Shown: positions 41,701 to 53,588 of the stretch, piece after piece
Numbering within the stretch: position 1 is the first letter of the stretch
Layout of the letters: each line of letters starts with the position of its first letter
Assembly: GCA_905221605.1 (NCBI GenBank)
Contig: CAJNDS010002001.1
Location: forward strand, 1,521,686-1,585,685
Source: Symbiodinium natans
Lineage: Eukaryota; Sar; Dinophyceae; Suessiales; Symbiodiniaceae
Direction: 5' to 3'
DNA: 64,000 nucleotides
Translations under genes and position numbers: made by a program
Notes under the pieces: generated by a model
The model's input: only the letters and a program-made list of their open reading frames with translations
Databases searched by the model: none
What the model was told of the DNA's origin: nothing

Positions 41701-43240
41701 CAGAGCACCCCCGCCACAGCATCCCGCCACCGTAAGGGCCTTCCCCGTAAGGGGCCTTCCCCGTAAGGGGCCTTCCCCGTAAGGGGCCTTCCCGGTAAGG
41801 GGCGTTCCCCGTAAGGGGCGTTCCCCGCAAGGGGCGTTCCCCGTAAGGGGCCTTCCCCGTAAGGGACCTTCCCCGTAAGGGGCCTTCCCCGTAAGGGACC
41901 TTCCCCGCAAGGGGCCTTCCCCGTAAGGGGCCTTCCCCGTAAGGGGCCTTCCCCGTAATAGGCCTTCCCCGTAAGGGGCCTTCCCCCATAAGGGGCCTTC
42001 CCCGTAAGGGGCCTTCCCCGTGAGGGGCCTTCTCTGTAAGGGGCCTTCCCCGCAAGGGGCCTTCCCGTAAGGGGCCTTCCCCATAAGGGGCCTTCCCCGT
42101 AAGGGGCCTTCCCCGTAAGGGGCCTTCCCCGTAAGGGGCCTTCCCCGTAAGGGGCCTTCCCCGTAAGGGGCCTTCCCCGTAAGGGGAAGGGGCCTTCCCC
42201 GCAAGGGGGCCTTCCCCGTAAGGGGCCTTCCCCGTAAGGGGCCTTCCCCGTAAGGGGCCTTCCCCGTAAGGGGCCTTCCCCGTAAGGGGCCTTCCCGTAA
42301 GGCCCGAAATCTGGAAAACTAGGGTGTCATTTCCGCTATATGACTTCTTTACTAAATCACCTGAAAATCGAGCACTTTGGGGCCGATCCTGGGGTACCCC
42401 TCATCTGGGCCTTGTTTGGGGGCCTTCCTGGCAAGCGGCCTTCCCCCATAAGGGGCCCGCAAGGGGCCTTCCTCGTAAGGGGCCTTAAGGGGCGTAAGGG
42501 GCCTTCCCCGCAAGGGGCCTTCCCCATAAAAAGTCTTCTCCGTAAAGGGGCCTTCCCCGTAAGGGGCCTTCCCCGTAAGGGGCCTTCCCCGTAAGAAACC
42601 TTCCCCGTAAGGGGGCCTTCCCCGTAAGGGGCCTTCCCCGTAAAGGGGCTTTCCCCCTAAGGGGCCTTCCCCGTAAGGGGCCTTCCCTGTAAGGGGGCCT
42701 TCCTCGTAAGGGGGCCTCCCCTTACCCCGTAAGGGGCCTTCCCCGTAGGGGGCCTTCCCCGTAAGGGGGCCTTCCCCGTAAGGGGGCCTTCCCCGTGAGG
42801 GGCCTTCTCTGTAAGGGGCCTTCCCCGCAAGGGGCCTTCCCCATAAGGGGCCTTCCCCGTAAGGGGCCTTCCCCGTAAGGGGCCTTCCCCGTAAAGGGCC
42901 TTCCCCGTAAGGGGCCTTCCCCGTAAGGGGCCTTCCCCGTAAGGGGCGGCTTCCGCGTAAAACGGAGGGGGCCTTCCCCGTAAGGGGCCCCGTCCCCCGT
43001 AAGGCCCGAAATCTGGAAAACTAAGGTGTCATTTCCGCTATGATTTCTTTATTAAATCACTTGAGAATCGAGCACTTTGGGGCCGATCCTGGGGTACCCC
43101 TCATTTGGGCCTTGTTTGGGGGCCTTCCTGGCAGGCGCTTCCCCGTAAGGGGCCTTCCCCGTAGGGGGCCTTCCCCGTAAGGGGCCTTCCCCTTACGGGG
43201 AAGGTGGCCTTTTTGGGCTCCTCCCGGACCATTTCTGGGC
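38740..43240. repeat. 16-bp palindromic minisatellite with spacer modules (cassette D2)
   Basis: Same unit and modules as D1; spacers at about 39,880, 41,570, 42,300 and 43,005. The block 42,299-43,650 matches 37,233-38,420 closely. ORFs of 400 to 513 codons on the minus strand are translations of the unit. Confidence 0.95.
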
Positions 43241-43249
43241 CTTTTTTGG

Positions 43250-43648
43250 GCTAGGAAGCCTCCTTCGGCCAGGCCTCCCAAACTTCATGAGGTCCCAGGA
43301 CAGTCGCAGGACCAAAAACCAAAGGGAGCCCAAGGCATAGACTTATGGGTCTTGTCAGCCCGGTATAAACATCATAATTTGGAAACACCGGGAAAAAAAA
43401 AAACGTAAACCCGCCAAGCAAACCTATGGATCTTGGGGGGACAGAGAGGCCTTCGCGGGGGGTACCCCAGGATTTGGTCAAAGGCGGCCCGTAGCCCCCC
43501 CTCCCACTACTGTACTTACACACGATATTATAAAACCCTAAACCCGCCCAAGGTTGAGATGTGGGTGGGTGGGTTGGGAGAGCGCGTTGGACCTAGGCGC
43601 ACACCACAACACACGCCCTGCGTGGTGGTGTGCGCGGAACGTTGGCAA
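43250..43648. other. Right end of cassette D2
   Basis: Near-identical copy of 38,020-38,418. Confidence 0.7.
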
Positions 43649-43779
43649 ACCCTAAACCCTAAACCCTAAACCCTAAACCCTAAACCCTAAACCCTAAACC
43701 CTAAACCCTAAACCCTAAACCCTAAACCCTAAACCCTAAACCCTAAACCCTAAACCCTAAACCCTAAACCCTAAACCCT
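43649..43779. repeat. CCCTAAA array between D2 and B1
   Basis: About 19 heptamers. Confidence 0.95.
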
Positions 43780-45099
43780 CTCTTACTATGTATATTTAAA
43801 CCCTAATGACCTTCGTGGGCATGTGGTTTTTTTTCTGGGCCCTAAACCCTGACCCCTTCGTGGGCAAATGGTTTTTTTCCTGGGCCGTGCCTCCAAAAAC
43901 ACCTCAAATGAGGGGGACCCCAGGATCGGCCCGGGCCACAGTTCAAAATGCGATTTTTTAGTACTGAAATCGACGCTTCTGGGCGGGCTCTCGTTTTCTG
44001 GATTTTTGATCAAAACCGAGCCTTTGGGCCCTAAACCCTGACCCCCTTCGTGGGCAAATGGTTTTTTTCCACCCGGGGGGGGGCCTAAACCCTGACCCCC
44101 TTCGTGGGCAAATGGTTTTTTTCCACCCGGGGGGGGGCCCTAAACCCTGACCCCCTTCGTGGGCAAATGGTTTTTTTCCACCCGGGGGGGCCCTAAACCC
44201 TGACCCCCTTCGTGGGCAAATGGTTTTTTTCCACCCGGGGGGGCCCTAAACCCTGACCCCCTTCGTGGGCAAATGGTTTTTTTCCACCCGGGGGGGCCCT
44301 AAACCCTGACCCCCTTCGTGGGCAAATGGTTTTTTTCCACCCGGGGGGCCCTAAACCCTGACCCCCTTCGTGGGCAAATGGTTTTTTTCCACCCGGGGGG
44401 CCCTAAACCCTGACCCCCTTCGTGGGCAAATGGTTTTTTTCCACCCGGGGGGGCCCTAAACCCTGACCCCCTTCGTGGGCAAATGGTTTTTTTCCACCCG
44501 GGGGGGCCCTAAACCCTGACCCCCTTCGTGGGCAAATGGTTTTTTTCCACCCGGGGGGGGCCCTAAACCCTGACCCCCTTCGTGGGCAAATGGTTTTTTT
44601 CCACCCGGGGAACCCTAAACCCTGACCCCCTTCGTGGGCAAATGGTTTTTTTCCACCCGGGGGGGCCCTAAACCCTGACCCCCTTCTGGGCAAATGGTTT
44701 TTTTCCACCCGGGGGGGGCCTAAACCCTGACCCCCTTCGTGGGCAAATGGTTTTTTTCCACCCGAGGGGGTCCTAAACGGCTCTTAGGGTTTGGGGCATA
44801 GGGTTTAGAGCTGTAGGATTTGGGGTATAGGGTTTATTCCTAGGCTTCCCCCTTTAGCTTCTCCTAAACCATAGGTTTTAGGGGTTAAGGCCCTAGGATT
44901 TGGGGCATAGGATTTAGGGGTCTATTGTGGGCCTTAGATTTCGGGTTTTGGGCCAACTGGACTTTGAGCTTTAAGCCCACCGGGAAAGTATTGAGTGAAC
45001 TTTTTATTTTCTCAATGTTATGGGTTTCTTGGGTGGGTGGGGTTTTTTCCAACGCTTGACAAGCTGCTTGACTAGTGAATGCTTGAACTTGAGATGCTG
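43780..45099. mobile_element. Cassette B1
   Basis: The left end CTCTTACTATG...ATTTAAACC resembles the left end of the cassette at 53,965. The right end (TTCTTGGGTGGGTGGGG, T-run, then GAGATGCTGA directly before the array) resembles the right end at 56,405-56,508. It carries the dispersed ATGCGATTTTTT block (about 43,890-44,025) and a 54-bp tandem repeat. No recognised gene. Mobility is inferred from the two related copies with the same ends. Confidence 0.5.
44031..44775. repeat. 54-bp tandem repeat, about 14 copies
   Basis: Each unit holds CCCTAAACCCTGACCCCC, TTCGTGGGCAAATGG, a T-run and CCACCCGGGGG. Copies differ mainly in G-run length. Confidence 0.95.
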
Positions 45100-45186
45100 A
45101 ACCCTAAACCCTAAACCCTAAACCCTAAACCCTAAACCCTAAACCCTAAACCCTAAACCCTAAACCCTAAACCCTAAACCCTAAAC
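45100..45186. repeat. CCCTAAA array between B1 and C1
   Basis: About 12 heptamers. Confidence 0.95.
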
Positions 45187-45204
45187 CGAAGCTTGCTTCC
45201 CAAT

Positions 45205-46085
45205 GCTTTTTGAAGCCCCAGAGCTCCTTTGAAAGCCTTTCAAGCTGCTTGGGAGCCTTTTTGGGACCTCCAAAGGGTCACCGGACCCCCGCGACCTTTT
45301 CACGGCCTAATTTTGGTCAAGGGGGGGTCGTATTTTTCCATTTTTGAAGCAATTTAGTATTCGGAGACCCCCCTTGCTCGAAACTCCGACCCCCCCTTGA
45401 GAAGGAAAGTTTGCCTCCAAAAACACCCCAAATGAGGGAGGGGCCCCAGGATCGGCCCAATTAAAAATGCGATTTTTTAATACTGAAATCGACGGTTCTG
45501 GGTGGGCTCTCGTTTTCTGGATTTTTTCAAGGTTCTTTCAAGGTTTTTCCAAGCCTCCGAGGGCTTTTTGAAGCCCGTAGAGCCTCTTCAAGAGCTTTTC
45601 AAGCTGCTTGGGAGCCTTTTAGAGACCTCACCGGACCCCGGCGACCTTTTCACGGCCTAATTTTGGTCAAGGGGGTCGTATTTTTCCATTTTTGAAGCAA
45701 TTTAGTATTCGGAGACCCCCCTTGCTCGAAACTCCGACCCCCCCTTGAGAAGGAAAGTTTGCCTCCAAAAACACTCCAAATGAGGGAGGGGGCCCCAGGA
45801 TCGGCCCAATTAAAAATGCGATTTTTTAATACTGAAATCGACGGTTCTGGGTGGGCTCTCGTTTTCTGGATTTTTTCAAGGTTCTTTCAAGGTTTTTCCA
45901 AGCCTCCCAGAGCTTCCGAGGGCTTTTTGAAGCCCGTAGAGCCTCTTCAAGAGCTTTTCAAGCTGCTTGGGAGCCTTTTAGAGACCTCACCGGACCCCGG
46001 CGACCTTTTCACGGCCTAATTTTGGTCAAGGGGGGGTCGTATTTTTCCATTTTTGAAGCAATTTAATATTCGGAGACCCCCCTTG
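45205..46085. repeat. Three tandem copies of a 350-359 bp unit
   Basis: GCGACCTTTTCACGGCCTAA recurs at 45,291, 45,641 and 46,000. The first two copies include the dispersed ATGCGATTTTTT block (about 45,468 and 45,817). Confidence 0.9.
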
Positions 46086-47110
46086 CTCCGGCTCCTCCCG
46101 GACAGTTTCTGAGCTTTGTTGGGCTCCTCCCAAACAGTCGCCTTTTGGGGCTCCTCACGCACAACTTCTGGCTCCTCCTGGACAGTTTCGTGCTTGTTAG
46201 GGGTCCCGGACAGTTTCTGAGCCTTTTTCCAGTTTCTGAATTTTTTTGGCTCCTCCCGGACAGTTTCTGGGCCTTTTTGGGCTCCTCCCAGACAGTTTTT
46301 CGAGCCTTCTTGTGGGCTTCGGGGCCTTTTTGAACGCTTTTTTTGGGCTACTCCCGGAAAATCTCTGCACTTTTTTGGGCTCCCGGACATTTTGGGCTCC
46401 TCCTGGACAGTTTCGCGCTTTTTCGGGCTCCCGGACCTTTTTAAGCTCCTTCCGGACAACTTCTGAGCTTTTTGGGCCCGGACAGTTTCCGAGCCTTTTT
46501 GGCTTTTTGGGCTCTTCCCGGACAGTTTCACGTTTCTGCTCCTCGCTTTTTGGGCTCCTCCCACACAGTTTCTAAGCCTTTTTCGGTTCCTTCCGGACAG
46601 TTTCCGGGGCCACAGTCTTCTGGGTCAAAACTCTGACCCCCCTTGAAGGGGAAAGTTTAGTTTCTCCCAGACCATGTCTTTTTATGCTTCGGACCAGTCC
46701 ATTCTGGGCTTTTCCCAGACCACAACCTTTTCACAGCCTAATTTTGGTCATTTCAGACCCTTTCTGAACCTTTATGGGCTTCGGACCAGTCCCAGACCCA
46801 TTCTGAACATTTTTTTGCTTCTCCCAGAGCTTTTTTGAGAACCCCCCCTTGGTCAAAACTCTGACCTCCCCTTGAAGGGCAAAGTTTGGCTTCTCCCAGA
46901 CCCTTTCTGCGCCTTTTTGGGCTTCGGACCAGACCCAGACCCATTCTGAGCATTTTTTTGCCACTCCAGAGCTTTTTTGAGCCTTTCCCGGACCATTTCT
47001 GAGCCTTGTTGGGCTTCCCAGAGCTTCTCCCAGACCAACTTTTTTGGGCTTCGCCCGACCATTTCTGGGATTCTAGGTTTTCCTTAGACTTCTCCCAGAC
47101 CATTTCTGGC
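46085..47110. repeat. Degenerate minisatellite, roughly 30-40 bp unit
   Basis: Words TTTTTGGGCTCCTCC, CGGACAGTTTCTGAGCC and CTTCTCCCAGACCATTTC alternate. ORFs inside are repeat-derived. Confidence 0.85.
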
Positions 47111-47629
47111 CTTTTACTCGGAAACTTCTGACTATGTTGCGCAAAGCTTCAACGAAAAACCGCTCGACAATTCGACGTAGAGAATAAAGAAAGCAATGAG
47201 AAGGCCCTCCGGCCGAAGACTCCCCCAACGCAAAACATTTGTTCTGTGGCTGTAGTTTCTTTATATATTCTGAATACAAGCTTCTGGGCATGTTTTTCAT
47301 AAGGCCTCATTGCATAATCACACTTTCGCCATGTGGCTAATCCGACGCAGAAACATGTTGAATGGCTGGCTGGTTTTGGCTGGCTCCGGCTCGATTTTGC
47401 CGTGAGTTGTGTTCGCCCACCCGCGTTGGCGTGGATTTAGTCACGAGCAACTTGGCTCTGTTGGAAACCCGACTCAAATGTCCCATAAACATAATAAGCT
47501 GCAAGTGAGTTGTGGAGTGGCTTTGGCTTGGCTTGGCTGGCTCCGGCTTGGTTTCGTTTTGAGTAGTGTTTGGGTGGCCTTGGGGTGGGCATGTCTGCAC
47601 ACAACTGCGTACAGCTGACCCGTGCTACA

Positions 47630-47820
47630 CCCTAAACCCTAAACCCTAAACCCTAAACCCTAAACCCTAAACCCTAAACCCTAAACCCTAAACCCTAAAC
47701 CCTAAACCCTAAACCCTAAACCCTAATCCCTAAACCCTAAACCCTAAACCCTAAACCCTAAACCCTAAACCCTAAACCCTAAACCCTAAACCCTAAACCC
47801 TAAACCCTAAACCCTAAACC
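47630..47820. repeat. CCCTAAA array between C1 and C2
   Basis: About 27 heptamers, one CCCTAAT variant. Confidence 0.95.
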
Positions 47821-48007
47821 CGCCCACCACCCCTCTCCTTCTGTAGGTAGGTGGGCGCTGTCGAGCGATCAGCGAGACCTTGGCAGGCTCTGCTGGGCTG
47901 CAGAGCCTGCCAGGCTCAGCCCTGAGGGGTCGCCAAGCTAAAGTCGCCTAGCTTGGTCACTGAGTATATTGTATTACCCTAAAGCCTGGCCGGTGGATCC
48001 TTTTTAA

Positions 48008-48283
48008 CAGGGGCCCCTGGCCCCTGGCCCTGGCCCTGGCCTTGGCCCTGGCCCTGCCCCTGACCCTGGCCCTGGCCCTGGCTCTGGCCCTGGCGCTGGC
48101 CCTGGCCCTGGCCCTGGCCCTGGCCCTGGCCCTGGCCCTGGCCCTGGCCCTGGCGGTGCTGGCCCTCTGGCCCTGGCCCTTGGCCCTGGCCTGACCCTGC
48201 TGGCCCTGGCCCTGGCCCTGGCCCTGGCCCTGGCCCTGGCCCTGGCCCTGGCCCTGGCCCTGGCCCTGGCCCTGGCCCTGGCC
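48008..48283. repeat. (GGCCCT)n hexamer array
   Basis: About 45 hexamers with scattered variants. Confidence 0.95.
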
Positions 48284-48284
48284 G

Positions 48285-49640
48285 GGTGCTTTGCGTCAAG
48301 TCCATTGTGCCAAGTCCATTGTGCCAAGTCCTCTGTGCCAAGTGCATTGAGGTGCATTACGCCAAGTGCATTGTTCCATGTTCCATGTGTCAAGCGCATT
48401 GTGCCAATGTGCCACGTGCATTGTGTCACGGCCAAGTGCATTGTGCTAATGTACTCGTGTGTGTGCCAACTACATTATAGTGCCAAGTGCATTGCGTCAA
48501 GTCCGCTATGCAATCAATGCCAAGTGCATTGCGCTTGTGTGCCGCTGGGCCAAGTGCATTGCGTCAAGGTCACGTGCGTTGAAGTGCATTGTGCTCATGT
48601 ACTCGTGCGTGTGCCAACTGCATTATAGTGCCAAGTGCATTGCGTCACGTCCGCATTGCGCTTGTGTGCCACTGGGCCAAGTGCATTGCGTCAAGGTCAC
48701 GTGCGTTGTGGCAATGTGCCAGTGCATGTGCGAGCCGCATTGTTGTGCCAAGTGTGTTGCGCCAAGTCCATTGCGCCAAGTCCGTTGTGCTAAGTGCACT
48801 GTGCCAAGTGCATTGTGCTACGTGCATTGTTCCATGTGCCAAGTGCATTGCGCTAATGCACTTCCAAGTGCATTGCGCCCAAGTGCATTGTGCCAAAGTG
48901 CCTTGCGCTCGTGTGCATGTGCCTGTGTCAGGTGCATTGTGCCAAGTGCGTGCCAAGTCCAAGTGCATTGCGCCAAAAGGCATTGTGCCATAGTGCCAAG
49001 TGCATTGCGCAGGTGCTCTGTGCCAAGTGCGTTGTTCCAGGTGCATTGCGTCAGTGCCAAGTGCATTGCGCCAATGTGCCAAGTGCATTGTGTCAAGGCC
49101 AACTGCATTGTGCTAATGTACCCGTGCATGTGCCAACTGCTTCTAGTGCCAAGTGCATTGCGTCAAGTCCGTTGTGCCCAGTGCATTGTGTCAAGGTAAG
49201 AGCCGCGTTGCTGTGCCAAGTGTGTTGCACCAAGTCCATTGCGCCAAGTCCGTTGTGCTAAGTGCACTGTGCCAAGTGCATTGCGCTAAGTGCATTGTCC
49301 CATGTGCCAAGTGCATTGTGCAAGTGCATTGTTCCAAGTGCATTGCGCCCAAGTGCGTTGTGCCAAGTGCGTGCCAAGTCCATGCTCTGTGCCAAGTGCA
49401 TTGTTCCAGGCGTGCATTGTGCCAAGTGCATTGCGCAAAAGGGCATTATGCCGAAAGGCATTCTGCCAAGTGCATTGTGCTGCGTGTGCCAACTGCAGTA
49501 TAGTGCCAAGTGCATTGCGCAAGTGCTCTGTGCCAAGTGCATTGTGCCAAAGGGCATCGTGCCAAGCGCCTCGTGCCAAGTGCATTGCTCCAGCTGTGTT
49601 GTGCCGAGTGCATTGTGTCAAGGCAATTGCGCGCAAATGC
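48285..49640. repeat. 15-16 bp minisatellite GTGCCAAGTGCATTGC
   Basis: Degenerate tandem units for 1.35 kb; substitutions and single-base indels keep all frames open in patches. Confidence 0.95.
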
Positions 49641-49885
49641 CCCAAGCACTCGCAGTGTTTTATCTTAGTGTCTTGTCTTAGTGTCCTCTAAACATGTTCG
49701 ATGTGTGAAATTTGAAACATTCGCAGTGTTCTGTCTTAGTGTCCTCTAAACATGTTCGAGATATGAAAATTGAATGGCTGGCTTGGCTTTGGCTGGCTCC
49801 GGTTTGGTTCCGTGATGAGTAGTGTTTGGGTGGCCTCGGGGTGGGCATGTCTTCATACTATTGCGTTCAGCTGACCAATGCTACA

Positions 49886-49987
49886 CCCTAAACCCTAAAC
49901 CCTAAACCCTAAACCCTAAACCCTAAACCCTAAACCCTAAACCCTAAACCCTAAACCCTAAACCCTAAACCCTAAACCCTAAACCCT
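49886..49987. repeat. CCCTAAA array between C2 and A1
   Basis: About 14 heptamers. Confidence 0.95.
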
Positions 49988-51959
49988 CAAGACAAAATAA
50001 ATAGAAATTGTATGTGTTATCATTATGAATTTCCCAAATTATTTGTCTGAGCCCTATTTTCCAATTTACTTAAACCTCCTTTGTCTGCTCGGATGCTCAA
50101 TTTACTTAAACTCCTTGTTGCCTTATTTTGAGCTTTGAGAGCTAATTCTGAGCCTTGGGAGTTAACTTTGAAGGAGCTAATTTTTTGCTTCTGGGAATTA
50201 ATTTGCATTCTGGGAGCTAATTTTGAGCTCCGGGAGCTAATTTTGAGCTCCGGGAACTAATTTTGAAGTTCGGGAGCTAATTTGGAGCTTTGGGAGTTAA
50301 TTTGGAGCTAATTTTGAGAGTTTTTCAGCTCCGGGAGTTAATTTTCAGCTCTGGGAGCTAATTTTGAGCTCCGGGAGCTAATTTTGAGCTCCGGGAGCTA
50401 ATTTTGAGCTCCGGGAGCTAATTTTGAGCTTTGGGAGGAATTTTTGAGCTCCAGGAGCTAATTTTGTCCTCCGGGAGCTAATTTTGAGCTTTGGGAGCTA
50501 ATTTTGAACTTTAGGAGCTAATTTTGAGATCCGGGAGCTAATTTTGAGCTCTGGGAGTTAATTTTGAGCTCCGGGAGCTAATTTTGAGCTTTGGGAGCTA
50601 ATTTTGAGCTCCGGAACCTACTTTTGAGGTCTGGGAGCTAATTTGGAGCTTTGGGATTTAATTTTGAGTTCCGGGAATTAATTTTGAGCTCCGCGAGTTA
50701 ATTTTGAGCTCTGGGAGCTAATTTTAACTACCGGAGCTGATTTTGAGCTTTGCGAGCTAATTTCAGCTCGGGACCTAATTTTCAGCGTTGAGAGCTAATT
50801 TTGAGCTTTGAGAGCTAATTTTGAGCTCTGGGGAGCTAATTTTGAGCTCTGGGAGCAAATTTGAGGGAGCTAATTTTGAGCTTTGAGAGCTAATTTTCAG
50901 CTCCGGGAGCTAATTTTGAGCTCTGGGAGCAAATTTGAGCTAATTTTGAGCTCCAAGAGCTAATTTCGAGCCGGGGGCTAATTTTGAGCTAATTTCGAGC
51001 TTTGGGAGCTAATTTTGAGCTCCGGGAGCTAGTTTTTGAGCTCCGGGAGCTAATTTTCAGCTCCGGGGGCTAATTTTGAGCTCTGGGAGCTAATTTTGAG
51101 CTTTGGGAGCTAATTTTGAGCTCCGGGAGCTAATTTTGAGCTCCGGACTTAATTTTGAGCTTTGGAAGCTAATTTTGAGCTCCGGGACCTAATTGAGCTT
51201 TGAGAGCTAATTTTGAGCTCCGGGAGCTAATTTTGAGCTCTGGGAGCTAATTTTGAGCACCAAGAGCCCGGGAGCTAATTGCGAGCTTCGGCAGCTAATT
51301 TTGAGCTTTGGGAGCTAATTTGGAGCTCCGGGAGCTAATTTTGAGCTCCGGGAGCTAATTTTGAGCTCCAGGAACTAATTTTGAGCTTTGGGAGCTAATT
51401 TTGAGCTCTGGGGAGCTAATTTTGAGCTCTGGGAGCTAATTTCGAGCTTTGGGAGCTAATTTTGAGCTTTGGGAACTAATTTGGAACTCCGGGAGCTAAT
51501 TTGGAGCTCCGGGGAGCTAATTTTGAGCTCCGGCGGCTAATTTTGAGCTTTGGGAGTTAATTTTGAGCTTTGGGAGCTAATTTGGAGCTCCGGGAGCCAA
51601 TTTTGAGCTCCGGGAGCTTATTTTGATCTCCTGGAGTCTGGGAGCTAATTTCTCAGGGGAGCTAATTTTGAGCTCTAGGAGCTAATTTTGAGCTTTGGGA
51701 GCTAATTTTGAGTTCTGGGAGCTAATTTTGAGCTCTGGGCCCGCCCCCCCCCCTCCCAAAAATGAAAAATTAGTTCCAAAAAACCGCCCCCCCCCCCCAC
51801 GCCGACCCTAAAACCTAATATCTAAAAAAGAAACGTTTCGCTCTAAACTTTCGCTCTAAACTTTCGCTCAAAACTTTCGCTCAAAACTTTCGCTCAAAAC
51901 TTTCGCTCAAAACGTTTCGCTCAAAACTTTTTGGGACCCAAACCCTATACAATTTCTAT
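49988..51959. mobile_element. Cassette A1, family A, without a gene
   Basis: The left end CAAGACAAAATAAATAG follows CCCT of the array. ATAGAAATTGTAT at 50,001-50,013 is the exact reverse complement of ATACAATTTCTAT at 51,947-51,959, after which AAACCC restarts the array. Both ends match A2 (and the left end also A3). The middle is a 20-bp minisatellite; no cysteine-rich gene was found. Confidence 0.65.
50110..51735. repeat. 20-bp minisatellite TTTTGAGCTCCGGGAGCTAA
   Basis: About 80 degenerate copies. AGCTCCGGGAGCT makes each unit nearly palindromic. Confidence 0.95.
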
Positions 51960-52068
51960 AAACCCTAAACCCTAAACCCTAAACCCTAAACCCTAAACCC
52001 TAAACCCTAAACCCTAAACCCTAAACCCTAAACCCTAAACCCTAAACCCTAAACCCTAAACCCTAAAC
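51960..52068. repeat. CCCTAAA array between A1 and E2
   Basis: About 15 heptamers starting directly at the A1 right end (TCTATAAACCC). Confidence 0.95.
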
Positions 52069-53588
52069 TGCCGAGAGCGCCGCTGTCCATATGCATGGGC
52101 GCTCGAGGCTTCGACCGAGGTCCCCGACCGAGCGTCTCCACAGAACGGTGAGGGAGGGTAAAGCCTCCCGGTAGACGAGACGGCAGTGACTGGCTACGCC
52201 TCAGACCTAGGGCGTCAGCCCTAATATAATTAGGACCCCAAACCTACGACCATTGATGTCTTTTAGTGTTTTTTACGGGGGTCAGGGGGGTACCCCCCGG
52301 GGGGGTCTGGGGCCCGGGCTGGCAGATTCCGGGACCCCCCCTGCCGGGGGCGGTCCAGGGGGGCTCCTGCAGCGATTTTGCCTCCGATCGTTGTTTTTGG
52401 GTGCCTTTCGACACTTTCTGGGACCCCCCTGGGACCCCCCTGGGACCCGGACCCCCTGGGACCCCCCTGGGACCCCCCTGGGACCCCCCTGGGACCCCCC
52501 TGGGACCCCCCTGGGACCCCCCTGGGACCCTGGACCCCCTGTTTTGGGACCTCCCTGCGACTGCAACCTGGACCCCCCCCCCCCCACCCCCTTGGGACCC
52601 CCCTCAGACCCCCTGACACCCCCTCCCAAGAATTCGCTCGGTTTTGGTCAAAAATCCAGAAAACGAGAGACCACCCAGAGCCGTCGATTTCAGTACTAAA
52701 AAATCGCATTTTTAACTGGGACCCGGGCCGATCCTGGGGTCCCCCTCATTTGGGGTGTTTTTGGAGGCAAACTTTCCCTTTCAAGGGGGGGTCGGAGTTT
52801 GAGGCTAGGGGGGGTCTCAGAAGACTATTTTGCCTTTAAAATTGAAAAACACAACCCCCCCTTGACCAAAACTAGGCTGTGAAAAGGTCGCGGGGGCGGC
52901 CCTCCATCAGAATTGAGGGTTACAAACTCTGAAATATCCTGAAAAACATTGAAAAACCTTAAAAAACACTGAAAAATTCTGAAAAACCTTGAAGAACCTT
53001 GAAAAACTTGAAATCCCGAAGCCGGTGAAGGCTCGGTTTTGGTCAAAAATCCAGAAAACGAGAGACCACCCAGAGCCGTCGATTTCAGTACTAAAAAATC
53101 GCATTTTTAACTGGGGCCCGGGCCGATCCTGGGGTCCCCCTCATTTGGGGTGTTTTTGGAGGCAAACTTTCCCTCTCAAGGGGGGGCCGGAGGGCGCAGT
53201 TTTGGATTTATGAGGCCTCCCCACCCGCCAGGCTAGGGTTCCGGCCTCCCAGAGGGGCCTCCTGGGGCCTGAGCTGACAGGGTCTCATTTGCCCAGACGC
53301 GTAAGAAAATGTGGGTTTTTTAGTATTGCAAATCGACGGTTTTCCATTTCAAAAAGCAGGGCCGGCCGAGGCCCTGCTACTCCCGACCGTTTTTGCTGCC
53401 CTTTCAAGCCCGAAAATGTGGGTTCTTGGTATTGCAATTGATGGTTTTGGGCACCTTCCATTTTACTCCGTGAAAGCTCCAAGAAGCCTACGAGTCACTG
53501 ACAGGCTCCATGAAGCTCGGGAGACCCCGCCCTGCTCTTTCTCTGTAAAAAGCAAGAAAGCCCCCCTTGAGGGGGGTTTGGGGGGTGA
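52069..53588. mobile_element. Cassette E2
   Basis: The left end can fold: CTGCCG at the start pairs with CGGCAG at about 52,180, enclosing GAGCGCC/GGGCGCTC and GGGAGG/CCTCCC hairpins. An 11-bp repeat follows, then two inverted copies of the dispersed block (about 52,640-52,775 and 53,036-53,175) and two diverged forms near 53,300 and 53,415. No gene was recognised. Confidence 0.4.
52420..52530. repeat. 11-bp tandem repeat CCTGGGACCCC
   Basis: About ten copies. Confidence 0.95.

Larger units (their letters stand above)
45187..47629. mobile_element. Cassette C1
   Basis: Bounded by arrays. The right end (GGCTGGCTCCGG, GAGTAGTGTTTGGGTGGCCT, GGGGTGGGCATGTCT, GCTGAC...TGCTACAC) is nearly the same as that of C2. 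The interior holds three roughly 355-bp repeats and a degenerate CTCCTCCCGGACAGTTTC minisatellite. At 47,110-47,340 a low-copy stretch carries a 75-codon minus-strand ORF of uncertain value. Confidence 0.45.
47821..49885. mobile_element. Cassette C2
   Basis: The left end is hairpin-rich (GGCAGGCTCTG/CAGAGCCTGCC, 11 bp perfect; CCAAGCTA/TAGCTTGG). Then come a hexamer array and a 15-16 bp minisatellite, and the right end is shared with C1. No gene was recognised; the overlapping ORFs on both strands are repeat translations. Confidence 0.45.

Noticed and set aside
33480-43240. CRISPR array
   Set aside because: Units are contiguous 16-bp tandem repeats without unique spacers, no cas-like genes, and the surroundings are eukaryotic.
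48285-49691. Cys/Ala/Val/His-rich ORFs on both strands
   Set aside because: Translations of the GTGCCAAGTGCATTGC minisatellite.
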